Assembly: GCA_905211645.1 (NCBI GenBank) | Contig: CAJMBK010000001.1 | Span: forward strand, 62,001 to 126,000 | DNA: 64,000 nt | DNA from: an uncultured Caryophanales bacterium | Lineage (GTDB): Bacteria; Bacillota_I; Bacilli_A; RFN20; CAG-288 | Reading direction: 5' to 3' | Part shown: positions 49,632-58,755 of the stretch, piece after piece | Numbering within the stretch: the first letter of the stretch is position 1 | Layout: the number at the start of each line of letters is the position of its first letter | Translations under genes and position numbers: made by a program | Notes under the pieces: generated by a model | What the model saw: the letters and a program-made list of their open reading frames with translations, nothing else | What the model was told of the DNA's origin: nothing | Databases searched by the model: none

Positions 49632-51392
49632 ATGATTAAGACTATTATGAAATCTATCCGAGAATATACAGCTAGTTCAATTTTAGCACCGGTCTTCATG
49701 GTTGGAGAGTGTGCCGCAGAAGTTTCAATTCCTGTTATCATGTCCTTGCTTCTCGACAAACTTCAAGATACAGTTGGAACCAGTGAATTAAACTGGATTC
49801 TTATTTACGGAGCAATATTGTTCGTTTTAGGTTGTGTTTCTCTTACTTGTGGTACATTATCTGCATTCTATGCTGCAAAAGCCTCATCAGGTTTAGCAAA
49901 GAACTTAAGAAGAGATATCTTCGACAAAGTTCAATCATTTTCATTCAAGAACATCGACAATTTCACACAATCATCATTAGTCACCAGAATGACTACTGAT
50001 ATCACCAACATCAAAGAAGCTTACCAGGTAATCATTAGAATTGGTATCAGGGCTCCACTTATGATGATTTTCTCACTTATTATGACTTTCGTTATCAACT
50101 GGGAGTTTGCTATCTACGTCTTAATCGCTCTCATTGTCATGGGTGTTATTGTCTTCACAATCATGCTCTTAGCAATTCCTAACTTCAAGAGAGCATTCAA
50201 CAGATACGATAGAGTTAACTCAGAACTCCAAGAGAACGTCAAAGGTATTCGTGTTGTAAAAACTTACGTTAGAGAAGATTACGAAAAAGAAAAATTCAAG
50301 AAAGCTAGTGCTGATTTGAAGAACGAATTCTTTAAAGGTGAATTCATTTTAACCTTCAACACACCTAGCTCCCAATTCTTCGTTTACTTAATGATCACAT
50401 TGGTCTGTACATTAGGTTCATTCTTAATTGTCAGATCCAACGAAGCCGATTTATCTTTAGGTCAGATGCAATCATTGCTCCAGTACTCAATGATGATGCT
50501 CATGTCCATCATGATGCTTTCCATGATCTTAGTTATGATCGGTATGTCACTTGCTTCTGCAAAGAGAGTCTACGAGGTCTTGACTGAAGTTCCAGATATC
50601 CAAGACCCTGCAAACCCTGTTTATGAAGTAAAAGATGGTTCTGTTGTTTTCGACCATGTTTCCTTCAAGTATTCTGCTACCGCTGAGAAGAATGCCTTGA
50701 ACGAAATCAACCTTAATATCCCAAGTGGTACCACAGTTGGTATCTTTGGTTCCACCGGTAGTTCCAAATCAACTCTTGTCAACATGATTTGCCGTTTGTA
50801 CGATGTTACTGAAGGTAGTGTCAAAGTTGGTGGTGTTGATGTTAAAGAGTACGATTTAAAGACCTTAAGAGACTCAGTTTCCGTCGTTTTACAAAAGAAC
50901 GTTCTCTTCAAAGGAACCATTAAAGAAAATCTTATGTGGGGCGATGAAAACGCCACTGATGAAGAGATTGAGCATGCAGCAAAACTTGCTCAAGCTCATG
51001 AATTCATCATGAACTTCAAGGAAGGCTACAACCATATGATCGAACAAGGTGGTACTAACGTCTCCGGTGGTCAAAAGCAACGTCTTTGCATTGCTAGGGC
51101 ATTGCTTAAAAAGCCTAAGATCTTGATTCTTGATGATTCAACTTCAGCAGTCGACACCAAGACTGATAAGTTGATTAGACAAGCATTCAAGGAGTACATC
51201 CCAGAAACAACCAAATTCATCATCGGTCAAAGAGTTTCATCCATCATGGATGCTGATATGATCATCATCATGGATAACGGTTCTATCTCACAGATTGGAA
51301 CTCATGAGGAACTTTTAAAGACCAACAAGATCTATCAGGAAGTTTACTATTCACAAACAAACGTTACTGAAAATTTAGGAGGAAATAATTAA
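49632..51392 (+). CDS. ABC exporter half-transporter, degenerate-site subunit (586 aa)
   Basis: Six membrane helices (about 1-310), then an ATPase domain. Walker A reads GSTGSSKST (Ser for the usual second loop Gly), signature is VSGGQKQRLCIARAL, and Walker B ends ILILDDST, with Asp in place of the catalytic Glu. The H-loop His is Gln (IIGQRVSS). These changes mark the non-hydrolysing site of heterodimeric exporters. An AGG codon encodes the invariant Arg of IARAL. It pairs with the next gene, which starts on its last stop base. Substrate (drug, lipid or peptide) unknown. Confidence 0.93.
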   Translation: MIKTIMKSIREYTASSILAPVFMVGECAAEVSIPVIMSLLLDKLQDTVGTSELNWILIYGAILFVLGCVSLTCGTLSAFYAAKASSGLAKNLRRDIFDKVQSFSFKNIDNFTQSSLVTRMTTDITNIKEAYQVIIRIGIRAPLMMIFSLIMTFVINWEFAIYVLIALIVMGVIVFTIMLLAIPNFKRAFNRYDRVNSELQENVKGIRVVKTYVREDYEKEKFKKASADLKNEFFKGEFILTFNTPSSQFFVYLMITLVCTLGSFLIVRSNEADLSLGQMQSLLQYSMMMLMSIMMLSMILVMIGMSLASAKRVYEVLTEVPDIQDPANPVYEVKDGSVVFDHVSFKYSATAEKNALNEINLNIPSGTTVGIFGSTGSSKSTLVNMICRLYDVTEGSVKVGGVDVKEYDLKTLRDSVSVVLQKNVLFKGTIKENLMWGDENATDEEIEHAAKLAQAHEFIMNFKEGYNHMIEQGGTNVSGGQKQRLCIARALLKKPKILILDDSTSAVDTKTDKLIRQAFKEYIPETTKFIIGQRVSSIMDADMIIIMDNGSISQIGTHEELLKTNKIYQEVYYSQTNVTENLGGNN

Positions 51393-53332
51393 TGCCAGAA
51401 TTAGTTAATACCTCAACAAATCAAAAAACAAAGAAGAAACATGTTCTGTTCCAAGTTTTAGGCTATGCCTATAACGTCAACAGACCTCTATTCATTGTTT
51501 TGCTCTTTTTATCCATCATCATCGCTGGATCCAGCATGATTGGATCATTATTCATCCAACAATTTATCGATAACATCATCGAACCTAATATCGGTGACAA
51601 TTGGACCGGTATGAACGATACAATCATACAGGGAATTGTAAGATTAGGTTCAATCATGGGCGGTATTTATCTTGCTACCGTTGTTGTTTTATGGCTTAAC
51701 TCATACGGTTTAACCTATTTAACACAAAACCTCATGCACAAATTGAGACAGGATATGTTCAACCACATGGAGAGTTTACCTATCTCATATTTTGATAGTC
51801 ATCACCATGGTGAAATAATGTCCTACTACACCAATGACGTTGACACATTACGTCAGCTCATCTCCCAAGCTCTTCCTAGTGCTTACCAATCAATCATCAC
51901 CGCATTGGTAGCATTTGGAATCATGGTTACATTCTCTATTTATTTAACTTTGATTGCTATTGTATTTGCAATCATCATGGTCATTGTTTCCAAGATTTTC
52001 TCAGGGAAATCCTCCAAGGCATTTTTAACCCAACAAGGTAAAATCTCTGAAATTGAAGGTTACATAGAAGAGATGGTTGCTGGTCAAAAGGTTATTAAAG
52101 TCTTCAACCACGAGAAAGAAGCCTTAGAAGGTTTTGATAAGATCAACGAAGAAGTATGCAAACTTATGACTAAAGGTAATAAGTTTGGTAACGCACTCAT
52201 GCCTGCAATCGGTAATTTAGGTACTTTGATGTACATCTGCGTCGCTTTCGTTGGAAGTTTTATTGCAATGTTTTCAACCGGTGATAACAACCTTACAATC
52301 ACTGGTATCAACACACTTTCCATGGGTGTTGTCATCTCATTTTTAACTCTTGCAAGAGTCTTCACAAACGGTATCTCCCAAACCTCATCACAGATTGCAA
52401 TGATCGTCTTAGGTATGGCAGGTAGTAAGCGTGTCTTTGAATTCCTCGCCGAAGAAAGTGAAGTCGATAACGGTGTTGTCACCCTTGTCAACTGCACTGT
52501 CGACGAAGATGGTACCATCCACGAATGTAAAGAAAACACCAACTGCTGGGCTTGGAAACAACCTGCAAACGATAAGTATCCATTAACTTACAGATTGCTT
52601 AGAGGTGATATCCGTTTCTACGATGTCGACTTCGGTTACGTCAAAGATAAGATCGTTTTACACGATATCTCCTTGTACGCTAAACCTGGTCAAAAGATTG
52701 CTTTCGTCGGTCCTACCGGTGCCGGTAAGACAACTATCACCAACCTTATCAACAGATTCTACGATATCGCTGATGGTAAGATCAGATACGACGACATCAA
52801 CATTAACACCATCAAGAAAGCAGATTTAAGACGTTCTTTAGGTGTTATCTTACAGGATACAAATTTATTCACTGGAACAATCATGGATAATATCCGTTAC
52901 GGTAGATTGGACGCAACTGACGAAGAATGTATCGCTGCAGCAAAACTTGCTAATGCAGACGACTTTATCAAGATGCTTCCAGAAGGTTACAACACTGTCA
53001 TTGACGGTGATGGTGGTTCCTTATCACAAGGTCAAAAGCAGCTTATCTCCATCGCAAGATGTGCTGTAAGTAATCCTCCTGTCATGATTATGGACGAAGC
53101 TACATCATCCATCGACACCAGAACTGAAGCCATCGTTCAAAAGGGTATGGACCAAATTATGGAAGGAAGAACTGTCTTTGTTATCGCACATAGACTTTCA
53201 ACCATCCGTAACTCCAAAGCCATCATGGTTTTACAAAATGGTCGTATCATCGAAAGAGGTGAACACGAAGATCTTCTCAAGCAAAAAGGCTTGTATTATC
53301 AGTTATACACTGGTGCAATCGAAATGGAATAA
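51392..53332 (+). CDS. ABC exporter half-transporter, canonical subunit (646 aa)
   Basis: Partner of the preceding gene (TAATG overlap, GGAGG upstream). Six membrane helices, then an ATPase domain with Walker A GPTGAGKTTITN, signature LSQGQKQLISIARC, Walker B VMIMDEATSS with the catalytic Glu, and an H-loop His (VIAHRLS). Between helices and ATPase lies an insert of about 40 residues (residues ~355-400) including two Cys, not usual in this family. Ends at a terminator. Confidence 0.93.
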   Translation: MPELVNTSTNQKTKKKHVLFQVLGYAYNVNRPLFIVLLFLSIIIAGSSMIGSLFIQQFIDNIIEPNIGDNWTGMNDTIIQGIVRLGSIMGGIYLATVVVLWLNSYGLTYLTQNLMHKLRQDMFNHMESLPISYFDSHHHGEIMSYYTNDVDTLRQLISQALPSAYQSIITALVAFGIMVTFSIYLTLIAIVFAIIMVIVSKIFSGKSSKAFLTQQGKISEIEGYIEEMVAGQKVIKVFNHEKEALEGFDKINEEVCKLMTKGNKFGNALMPAIGNLGTLMYICVAFVGSFIAMFSTGDNNLTITGINTLSMGVVISFLTLARVFTNGISQTSSQIAMIVLGMAGSKRVFEFLAEESEVDNGVVTLVNCTVDEDGTIHECKENTNCWAWKQPANDKYPLTYRLLRGDIRFYDVDFGYVKDKIVLHDISLYAKPGQKIAFVGPTGAGKTTITNLINRFYDIADGKIRYDDININTIKKADLRRSLGVILQDTNLFTGTIMDNIRYGRLDATDEECIAAAKLANADDFIKMLPEGYNTVIDGDGGSLSQGQKQLISIARCAVSNPPVMIMDEATSSIDTRTEAIVQKGMDQIMEGRTVFVIAHRLSTIRNSKAIMVLQNGRIIERGEHEDLLKQKGLYYQLYTGAIEME

Positions 53333-53336
53333 TTTC

Positions 53337-53364
53337 AACTGGTTAGGAAACTAACCAGTTTTTC
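53337..53364 (+). terminator. Terminator of the ABC exporter operon
   Basis: AACTGGTTAG (53337-53346), GAAA loop, CTAACCAGTT (53351-53360), followed by TTTCG; a perfect 10-bp stem. Confidence 0.9.
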
Positions 53365-53443
53365 GTTTCAAAAAATTATAGTTTTTATTGACATGTGTTT
53401 ATGAAAGTACGAAAATTGAGACATCAATAAGGAAGGTATTCGT

Positions 53444-53824
53444 ATGAAAAAATCTTTATTTACTAAAATCCTCGGCATTGTAATTCTTGCTGTTGGTGTA
53501 TTGACAATCATCTTCTGTTTCTGTGATGTTTTCACAAAAACTATCGATGCTGGCTTTTTCAAAGTTTCAAGGCATTACAGCGCAATTGATCTTCTCTTTA
53601 AAGACATGGAAGGTATCTACTATGTCATGTTTGGTGGTATCTTTGCTGGTATCGGTGCTATGTCATTATTCGTTAAAAACAAAAAAGATGGTACACAATT
53701 TATTGTTAATCTTGTCTTGATTTGTGTTGCCGCTGCCGCACTTATCGTATTCTTCACAATGGTCGGAAGAGCTTGTGCTCAACTTGGCGATAATGCCGAA
53801 GTTACATTACCTTGGTCAAGATAG
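53444..53824 (+). CDS. Small membrane protein of unknown function (126 aa)
   Basis: Three hydrophobic helices (about 8-28, 60-80, 88-110) with basic residues between them, no motif that I recognise. GGAAGG is upstream of ATG 53444 and a strong terminator follows, so it is a real, monocistronic gene. Nearness to the exporter is the only functional hint. Stop is TAG. Confidence 0.7.
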   Translation: MKKSLFTKILGIVILAVGVLTIIFCFCDVFTKTIDAGFFKVSRHYSAIDLLFKDMEGIYYVMFGGIFAGIGAMSLFVKNKKDGTQFIVNLVLICVAAAALIVFFTMVGRACAQLGDNAEVTLPWSR

Positions 53825-53847
53825 GTAGTTTCATTTGTAGCGTTCCT

Positions 53848-53878
53848 AACGTATCCTTAATCGGATACGTTTTTTGTT
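53848..53878 (+). terminator. Terminator of the 126-aa gene
   Basis: AACGTATCC (53848-53856) pairs perfectly with GGATACGTT (53863-53871), followed by TTTTTGTTT. Confidence 0.9.
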
Positions 53879-53903
53879 TGAAAAAATTTAAATTTTAAAA
53901 TAA

Positions 53904-54156
53904 ACAAAGAATCGAGATTTAAATATCAAATAAATAGAGTAGAAGGGGAGAAATACTGAGAAAAACTAAATCTTAAAAAATTTTTAAAAGAAAATTGCAG
54001 AAAAAGAAAGAATCGTCTTCAAAATATCACATAAATAAGGTGTAAGGGAGAATTTTTCTTCTAAGAAGTTAACTTTTTAAGAAAAATTTAAGAATTTTTG
54101 TAAAAAGACAAAGAATCGCAGTTTAAATATCACATAAATAAGGTATAAAGGGAAAA
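53904..54156. repeat. Three imperfect direct repeats, period ~102 bp, in a non-coding stretch
   Basis: Each copy starts AAAGAATCG (53906, 54007, 54110; intervals 101 and 103). After a variable gap it continues ATATCACATAAATAAGGT (ATATCAAATAAATAGAGT in copy 1) and a G-rich (A)AGGG(A/G)-(A)-type end, about 50 bp in all. The sequence between copies is A/T-rich without conservation. The interval 53879-54391 has no convincing gene; it also holds the dyad at 54225-54258 and the ApbE promoter region. Confidence 0.75.
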
Positions 54157-54224
54157 CTACAGGAAATTTTCCTAGATACTTTACTAAATAAAGGATGTTG
54201 ATTATCTAACAATTTTGAAGATAT

Positions 54225-54258
54225 CACATGTAATTGAGTGGTGGCAATTACAATTGTG
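54225..54258. promoter_or_regulatory. Dyad upstream of the ApbE-like gene
   Basis: CACA-TGTAATTG (54225-54236), eight bases, then CAATTACA (54245-54252) and TTGTG. A perfect 8-bp inverted repeat, extended by CACA/TGTG after a two-base bulge. Preceded by ATATCACAT, like the repeat cores. Operator or RNA hairpin. Confidence 0.4.
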
Positions 54259-54391
54259 GTTTCTTATTTAATATAGAAAGGATGTGATTTAACAAACTAA
54301 ATAACAGAATTTTATTCATAAATTAAATCATTTTGGAATATATTCAAAAATTTGAAAGTTATTAAGAGCCTAATTTTATATAATAACAAGC

Positions 54392-56056
54392 ATGAAAAAA
54401 GGAAAATTTAGTATTCTTTGTGCCTTGTTATTACCAAGCATGACATCATGTGGTCATGTTGTAGGTGACAGCACTAACATAACAAGTGTTCAGACTGTCC
54501 AAATGCAGTTTTTAAGAACATCAGGGGATAATCAGTTATTTGTTGTTAAGAGTTCAGATGGAACCAGTGACGGTTTGATTAGCCTTTTCGGTTCTGTTAT
54601 GTATATTAATATCTATAACGAAACGGAAAAGGGTGTTGCTGAAATCGCAAAGAACTTCCAAGATACCATGGAGTATTATCACGTTCTTTTCGATAGGCAT
54701 CACACTTACGCATATAAAGACAATCCAGATGATGTTATTCATAATTTGAAGTACCTTAACGATAGTTATGGTACTGGTGAATGGGTTACATTGGAACCTA
54801 TTCTTTATGATGCTTTAAAGTCAGCATATGATTTTACTTTGCAATCAGAAGGTTACTATAGTCTTTTCATTGGAAACTTATCAGATGTTTATGATGAAGC
54901 AATTGATGCTGCAACTGAGGCTACGACTTCATCAACAGGTAATAATGTTTACAAGTACCTTTCTAAGATGAATAAGTTCAAAATCTACAGAATGCCAAGT
55001 CGCTTGGATATTGAGAAGGCTTTGAAATATACTCCTCAAGTTGTTTGTGATTCCGAAGGTAACAATTGCAAATTTGATCAAAAAAACATTTTGGAATTTG
55101 ATGACAGCAAAAGGGCTGTTAAATTCAATAAATATGAAGTTGCTAATCCAGTAAACAATATGCAAGTTTCAATTTCAATGTCTGGTCAAGGTAAGGGTAT
55201 TGCAACTGATAAATTCATCCATGATAATCCAAATAAAATCTTGTTAGTTAACGGTGGTTCCAGCTCCATTACCACTAATAACGACAAGACTAATGGTCGC
55301 CCATGGAAGATTACCTTTACTAATCCAGCCTATAAGGAACTTAGCAGTATGGGTTTACCAATCAACGTCAACGAGTATGATGTTGTCTATTCTCATTTTG
55401 GTGGTTTCAATTTATCTACTTCAGGCTATTATGAGCAGTATTACTATGCTCCATTCACTGCAATTAAAGACGAAGAAGGTAATGTAACTGGCTATGAAGA
55501 ATGGCTATTTGATACAAGTAAAGACTATATTGGTACAGCTAATTATGAAGATATTGATGTCTTGAAGAGAATTTCACATATTATCAATCCTAAGACAGGT
55601 TATCCTGCTGGTTTTGATAGTGAAGTTCAAATTTCCGGTGATATTTCAACTTTATCATCAGTCGACTTTGTTTCTATTGTCACAGGTGATAATTTAGTTA
55701 CCGATATGTATACAACGGCTTTGTTAGCAACTAATTGTTTTGATAAAGCATTAAAAGTTAAAAATAAGTTGGACGACATATATGGTGATACATTCATGGT
55801 CTATTCATATAAGGAATATGATGATTATTCAGGATATAGAAAGTTCTTGAATTATAATCCAGTTCCAATGAATCCAGATAAGCCTCTTGATATTTCTAAC
55901 TATGTCTTTGATAGTCAAGCTCCATATCAGAAAACTGGTGGTTTGAATTTCAAACAGGTTTACATGGTTCCTTCGAAATATTCCAGTGATGTTTACATCG
56001 ATTTAGACACTGTAAATAGCACAGATAACGTTATTGCAGACATTCGTTGCTATTAA
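54392..56056 (+). CDS. ApbE-like lipoprotein (FAD:protein FMN transferase family), diverged (554 aa)
   Basis: Lipobox MTSC (Cys20). The ApbE pattern is recognisable over the whole length: FGSVMYINIYN near 67, GYYSLFIGNLSD, SGQGKGIATD near 270, ILLVNGGSSS, a SGYYEQYYY segment, RISHIINPKTGYPAGF, and a metal-site TDMYTTALLATN near 445. ApbE attaches FMN to Thr of extracytoplasmic flavoproteins. The segment usually D-L-G-G-I-A-K-G reads SMSGQGKG, so a conserved metal-site Asp is missing, and the protein is about 200 residues longer than normal. It may be a binding or scaffolding relative. No Rnf/Nqr or FMN-bind gene is in the window. Confidence 0.8.
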   Translation: MKKGKFSILCALLLPSMTSCGHVVGDSTNITSVQTVQMQFLRTSGDNQLFVVKSSDGTSDGLISLFGSVMYINIYNETEKGVAEIAKNFQDTMEYYHVLFDRHHTYAYKDNPDDVIHNLKYLNDSYGTGEWVTLEPILYDALKSAYDFTLQSEGYYSLFIGNLSDVYDEAIDAATEATTSSTGNNVYKYLSKMNKFKIYRMPSRLDIEKALKYTPQVVCDSEGNNCKFDQKNILEFDDSKRAVKFNKYEVANPVNNMQVSISMSGQGKGIATDKFIHDNPNKILLVNGGSSSITTNNDKTNGRPWKITFTNPAYKELSSMGLPINVNEYDVVYSHFGGFNLSTSGYYEQYYYAPFTAIKDEEGNVTGYEEWLFDTSKDYIGTANYEDIDVLKRISHIINPKTGYPAGFDSEVQISGDISTLSSVDFVSIVTGDNLVTDMYTTALLATNCFDKALKVKNKLDDIYGDTFMVYSYKEYDDYSGYRKFLNYNPVPMNPDKPLDISNYVFDSQAPYQKTGGLNFKQVYMVPSKYSSDVYIDLDTVNSTDNVIADIRCY

Positions 56057-56319
56057 TCGGTTATTGACATTTATCCTATTTTGTTTATGAATAAAATTGA
56101 TGATTAATTTTGTAAAATTTTACATTTAATTCATCAATTTTTTAATTTGCTCATTTTGCGCATTTAGCATTTTTAAAACTTGCATTTTTGAGTTAAATGA
56201 GCACGCATTTTGCTAATTAAGGGTTTTCAATCTTTTAAAAACTAATTTTATTTATATATTTTGTGAATATATTGCTCATTAGTTTTATAATTTTAGTAGC
56301 AAATATAGGAGGACAAATA

Positions 56320-57399
56320 ATGTCAATTAAACTTGCTATTAATGGCTTCGGTCGTATCGGAAGATTAGCATTCCGTAGAGCCTATGATGAGAAAGACTTC
56401 GAAGTTGTCGCCATCAACGACTTATCAAGTGCTGCTAACTTAGCATACTTATTAAAGTATGATAGTGCACAAGGTCCATGGAGAGTTAATGATATCTCTG
56501 CTGAAGAAGATCCTACCGGTGAAACAAAAGGTTTTATCGTTTTAAGAACAAAGAATGGTGACCAAAGAATTCCAGTTATTGGTCAAAAAGATCCTGCATT
56601 ATTGGAATGGTCCAAGTATGGTGTTGACATCGTCTTAGAATGCACAGGTAGATTCAAAGGTCAAGCAGATGCATTGGTTCACGTCGAAAAAGGCGGTGCA
56701 AAAGGTGTTGTTATTTCTGCTCCAGCAGATAAAGAAACACGTACATTCGTCTATGGTGTTAACCACACTGAATTAACAGCAGATCTTAAGGTTATTTCCG
56801 GTGCTTCCTGTACAACAAACTGCTTAGCTCCTGTCTTAAAGGTCTTAGAAGAAAAATGGGGTATCCGTGGTGGTTACATGACAACTGTTCACGCATACAC
56901 AAATGACCAAACATCCCTCGACTTAGTTAAAGAAAAAGACTTCCGTCGTGGTAGAGCATGTGCTCAAAACATCGTTCCTAGCTCCACAGGTGCAGCTAAA
57001 GCTATCAACCTCGTTTTACCTACATTGAAAGGTAGATTACAAGGTGGTGCAATCCGTGTTCCTGTCTTAGATGGTTCTTTAGTTGACCTCTCCTTAATCT
57101 TAACTCGTAAAGTTAAAGATGATGATGTTAACAGAATCAATGAAGCTATGTTACGTGCTTCTAGAGGTTCCTTACGTGGTGTTTTAGGTTACACAGATGA
57201 ACCTATCGTTTCCCGTGATATCATCGGTCGTACAGAAGGTTCTATCTTCGATGCAACTCAAACCCGTATCTTCACAACACCTGAAGGCGAACAATTAGTT
57301 AAAGTTGTTTCTTGGTATGACAACGAATATTCATATACATGTCAATTCGTCCGTCTCGCAAGACACTTTGCTCACGTCTTAGGTTGTGACGCTGAATAA
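56320..57399 (+). CDS. gap: Glyceraldehyde-3-phosphate dehydrogenase
   Basis: Glycolytic enzyme. INGFGRIGRLAFRRA (NAD fold), INDLSSAANLAYLLKYDSAQG, catalytic ASCTTNCLAP and the C-terminal WYDNEYSYTCQFVRL are canonical. At 359 aa it is about 20 residues longer than most because of an insert near residues 55-70 (NDISAEEDPTGETKG). ATG 56320 with AGGAGG; a longer frame upstream is not supported. First of the gap-pgk-tpiA cluster. A weak terminator-like hairpin follows. Confidence 0.97.
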   Translation: MSIKLAINGFGRIGRLAFRRAYDEKDFEVVAINDLSSAANLAYLLKYDSAQGPWRVNDISAEEDPTGETKGFIVLRTKNGDQRIPVIGQKDPALLEWSKYGVDIVLECTGRFKGQADALVHVEKGGAKGVVISAPADKETRTFVYGVNHTELTADLKVISGASCTTNCLAPVLKVLEEKWGIRGGYMTTVHAYTNDQTSLDLVKEKDFRRGRACAQNIVPSSTGAAKAINLVLPTLKGRLQGGAIRVPVLDGSLVDLSLILTRKVKDDDVNRINEAMLRASRGSLRGVLGYTDEPIVSRDIIGRTEGSIFDATQTRIFTTPEGEQLVKVVSWYDNEYSYTCQFVRLARHFAHVLGCDAE

Positions 57400-57444
57400 T
57401 TAATAAAAAGTTTAAAAAAGTAATTTAAATTTATTGTTTCGAGT

Positions 57445-57474
57445 ATGGGGCCAAAATTAAGGCCCCATTATTTG
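57445..57474 (+). terminator. Hairpin between gap and pgk
   Basis: ATGGGGCC (57445-57452) pairs perfectly with GGCCCCAT (57461-57468), but the T-tract after it is poor (TATTTG). It may be a partial terminator or an mRNA-processing/stabilising stem separating gap from pgk-tpiA. Confidence 0.6.
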
Positions 57475-57520
57475 AAACTAACTGATTAATCATTTATTCA
57501 TTAGGAGGAAAGTTAAATAA

Positions 57521-58753
57521 ATGAAAAACCATGTTAAAAAACTTTCTTTTGCAGTTAAGGGTAAAAGAGTTTTAGTTCGTGTCGACTTCAACGTTCCATT
57601 TGCAAAAGATGGTTCCATCTCTGATGATAATCGTATTGTTCAAGCATTGCCTACCATCAAGGAATTATTAAGAAAAGAAGCCAAAGTTGTTTTGTTCTCC
57701 CATTTAGGCAAGATTAATTATAAGAAGACACCTGAAGAAATCGAAGCTGCTAAAGCTAAGAACGATATGGGTAGAGTTTATCCACGTCTTTGTGAATTAC
57801 TTCCTGGTGTTACTGTTAAATTCTGCAAGGCACTTCGTGGTCCAGAATTAGTTGAAGCAGTTAATTCCTTACAAAACGGTGAAGTTTTACTTTTACAAAA
57901 TACCCGTTATGAAAAGGGTGAATCCAAGAATGATCCTGAATTAAGTAAAGAATGGGCATCAATTGCTGATGCATTCGTTATGGATGCTTTTGGTTCCGCT
58001 CACAGAGCACACTGCTCCACATATGGTGTTCCAGAAATTTTGAAGGCAGAAGGCAAACCTACAGCAATCGGTTACTTAGTTGAAAAAGAAATCGAAGGTT
58101 TAGGTTCCTGTGTTAACCCAGATGCACATCCTTATATCGCCGTTTTAGGTGGTTTGAAGGTTTCTGATAAGATCAAAGTTATCGATTCTTTATTAAAGAA
58201 GACCGACAAGATCTTAATCGGTGGTGCTATGGCATACACATTCTTACGTGCTTTAGGTCACAAGACAGGTACATCTCCTGTTGAAGAAGATCAATTAGAT
58301 TACGCAAAGAGAACTTACGAAGAAGCAAATGGCAAGATTGTTTTACCTATTGACTGTGTCGCTACAGATTCCTTTGATAATCCAACAGACATCATCACTG
58401 TTGATGGCTTAGATTTACCAGATGCATACGAAGGTATGGATATCGGTCCTAAGACTTGTGCAAAATTTGCTGAAATCATCTCTACTGGTAAGATCGTTTT
58501 CTGGAATGGACCAATGGGCGTTTTCGAAAAGGATCAATTCCAAACCGGTACAAAGGCTGTTATGCAAGCTTGTGCAGATAATACAGCAGCTAAGACAGTT
58601 ATCGGTGGTGGTGACTCCGCAGCAGCAGCCAAACAATTTGGTTATGTTGATAAATTCACACACGTCTCTACAGGTGGTGGTGCATCTCTCGAATTAATCG
58701 AAAACGATGGTCACTTACCAGGTATTGATGTCATCGAAGATTTAGCTGAATAA
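57521..58753 (+). CDS. pgk: Phosphoglycerate kinase
   Basis: Makes ATP from 1,3-bisphosphoglycerate. GKRVLVRVDFNVP, FSHLGK, LLQNTRYEKGE and the C-terminal nucleotide site VIGGGDSAAAAKQFG with STGGGASLEL are canonical. 410 aa. GGAGG is 12 bases from the ATG at 57521. Followed after 2 bp by tpiA. Confidence 0.98.
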   Translation: MKNHVKKLSFAVKGKRVLVRVDFNVPFAKDGSISDDNRIVQALPTIKELLRKEAKVVLFSHLGKINYKKTPEEIEAAKAKNDMGRVYPRLCELLPGVTVKFCKALRGPELVEAVNSLQNGEVLLLQNTRYEKGESKNDPELSKEWASIADAFVMDAFGSAHRAHCSTYGVPEILKAEGKPTAIGYLVEKEIEGLGSCVNPDAHPYIAVLGGLKVSDKIKVIDSLLKKTDKILIGGAMAYTFLRALGHKTGTSPVEEDQLDYAKRTYEEANGKIVLPIDCVATDSFDNPTDIITVDGLDLPDAYEGMDIGPKTCAKFAEIISTGKIVFWNGPMGVFEKDQFQTGTKAVMQACADNTAAKTVIGGGDSAAAAKQFGYVDKFTHVSTGGGASLELIENDGHLPGIDVIEDLAE

Positions 58754-58755
58754 TT

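Noticed and set aside
53904..54156. CRISPR array or plasmid/chromosome origin iterons.
   Set aside because: Only three imperfect copies with ~102-bp period and unlike spacers, no cas genes; no DnaA-box cluster or dnaA/rep gene nearby.
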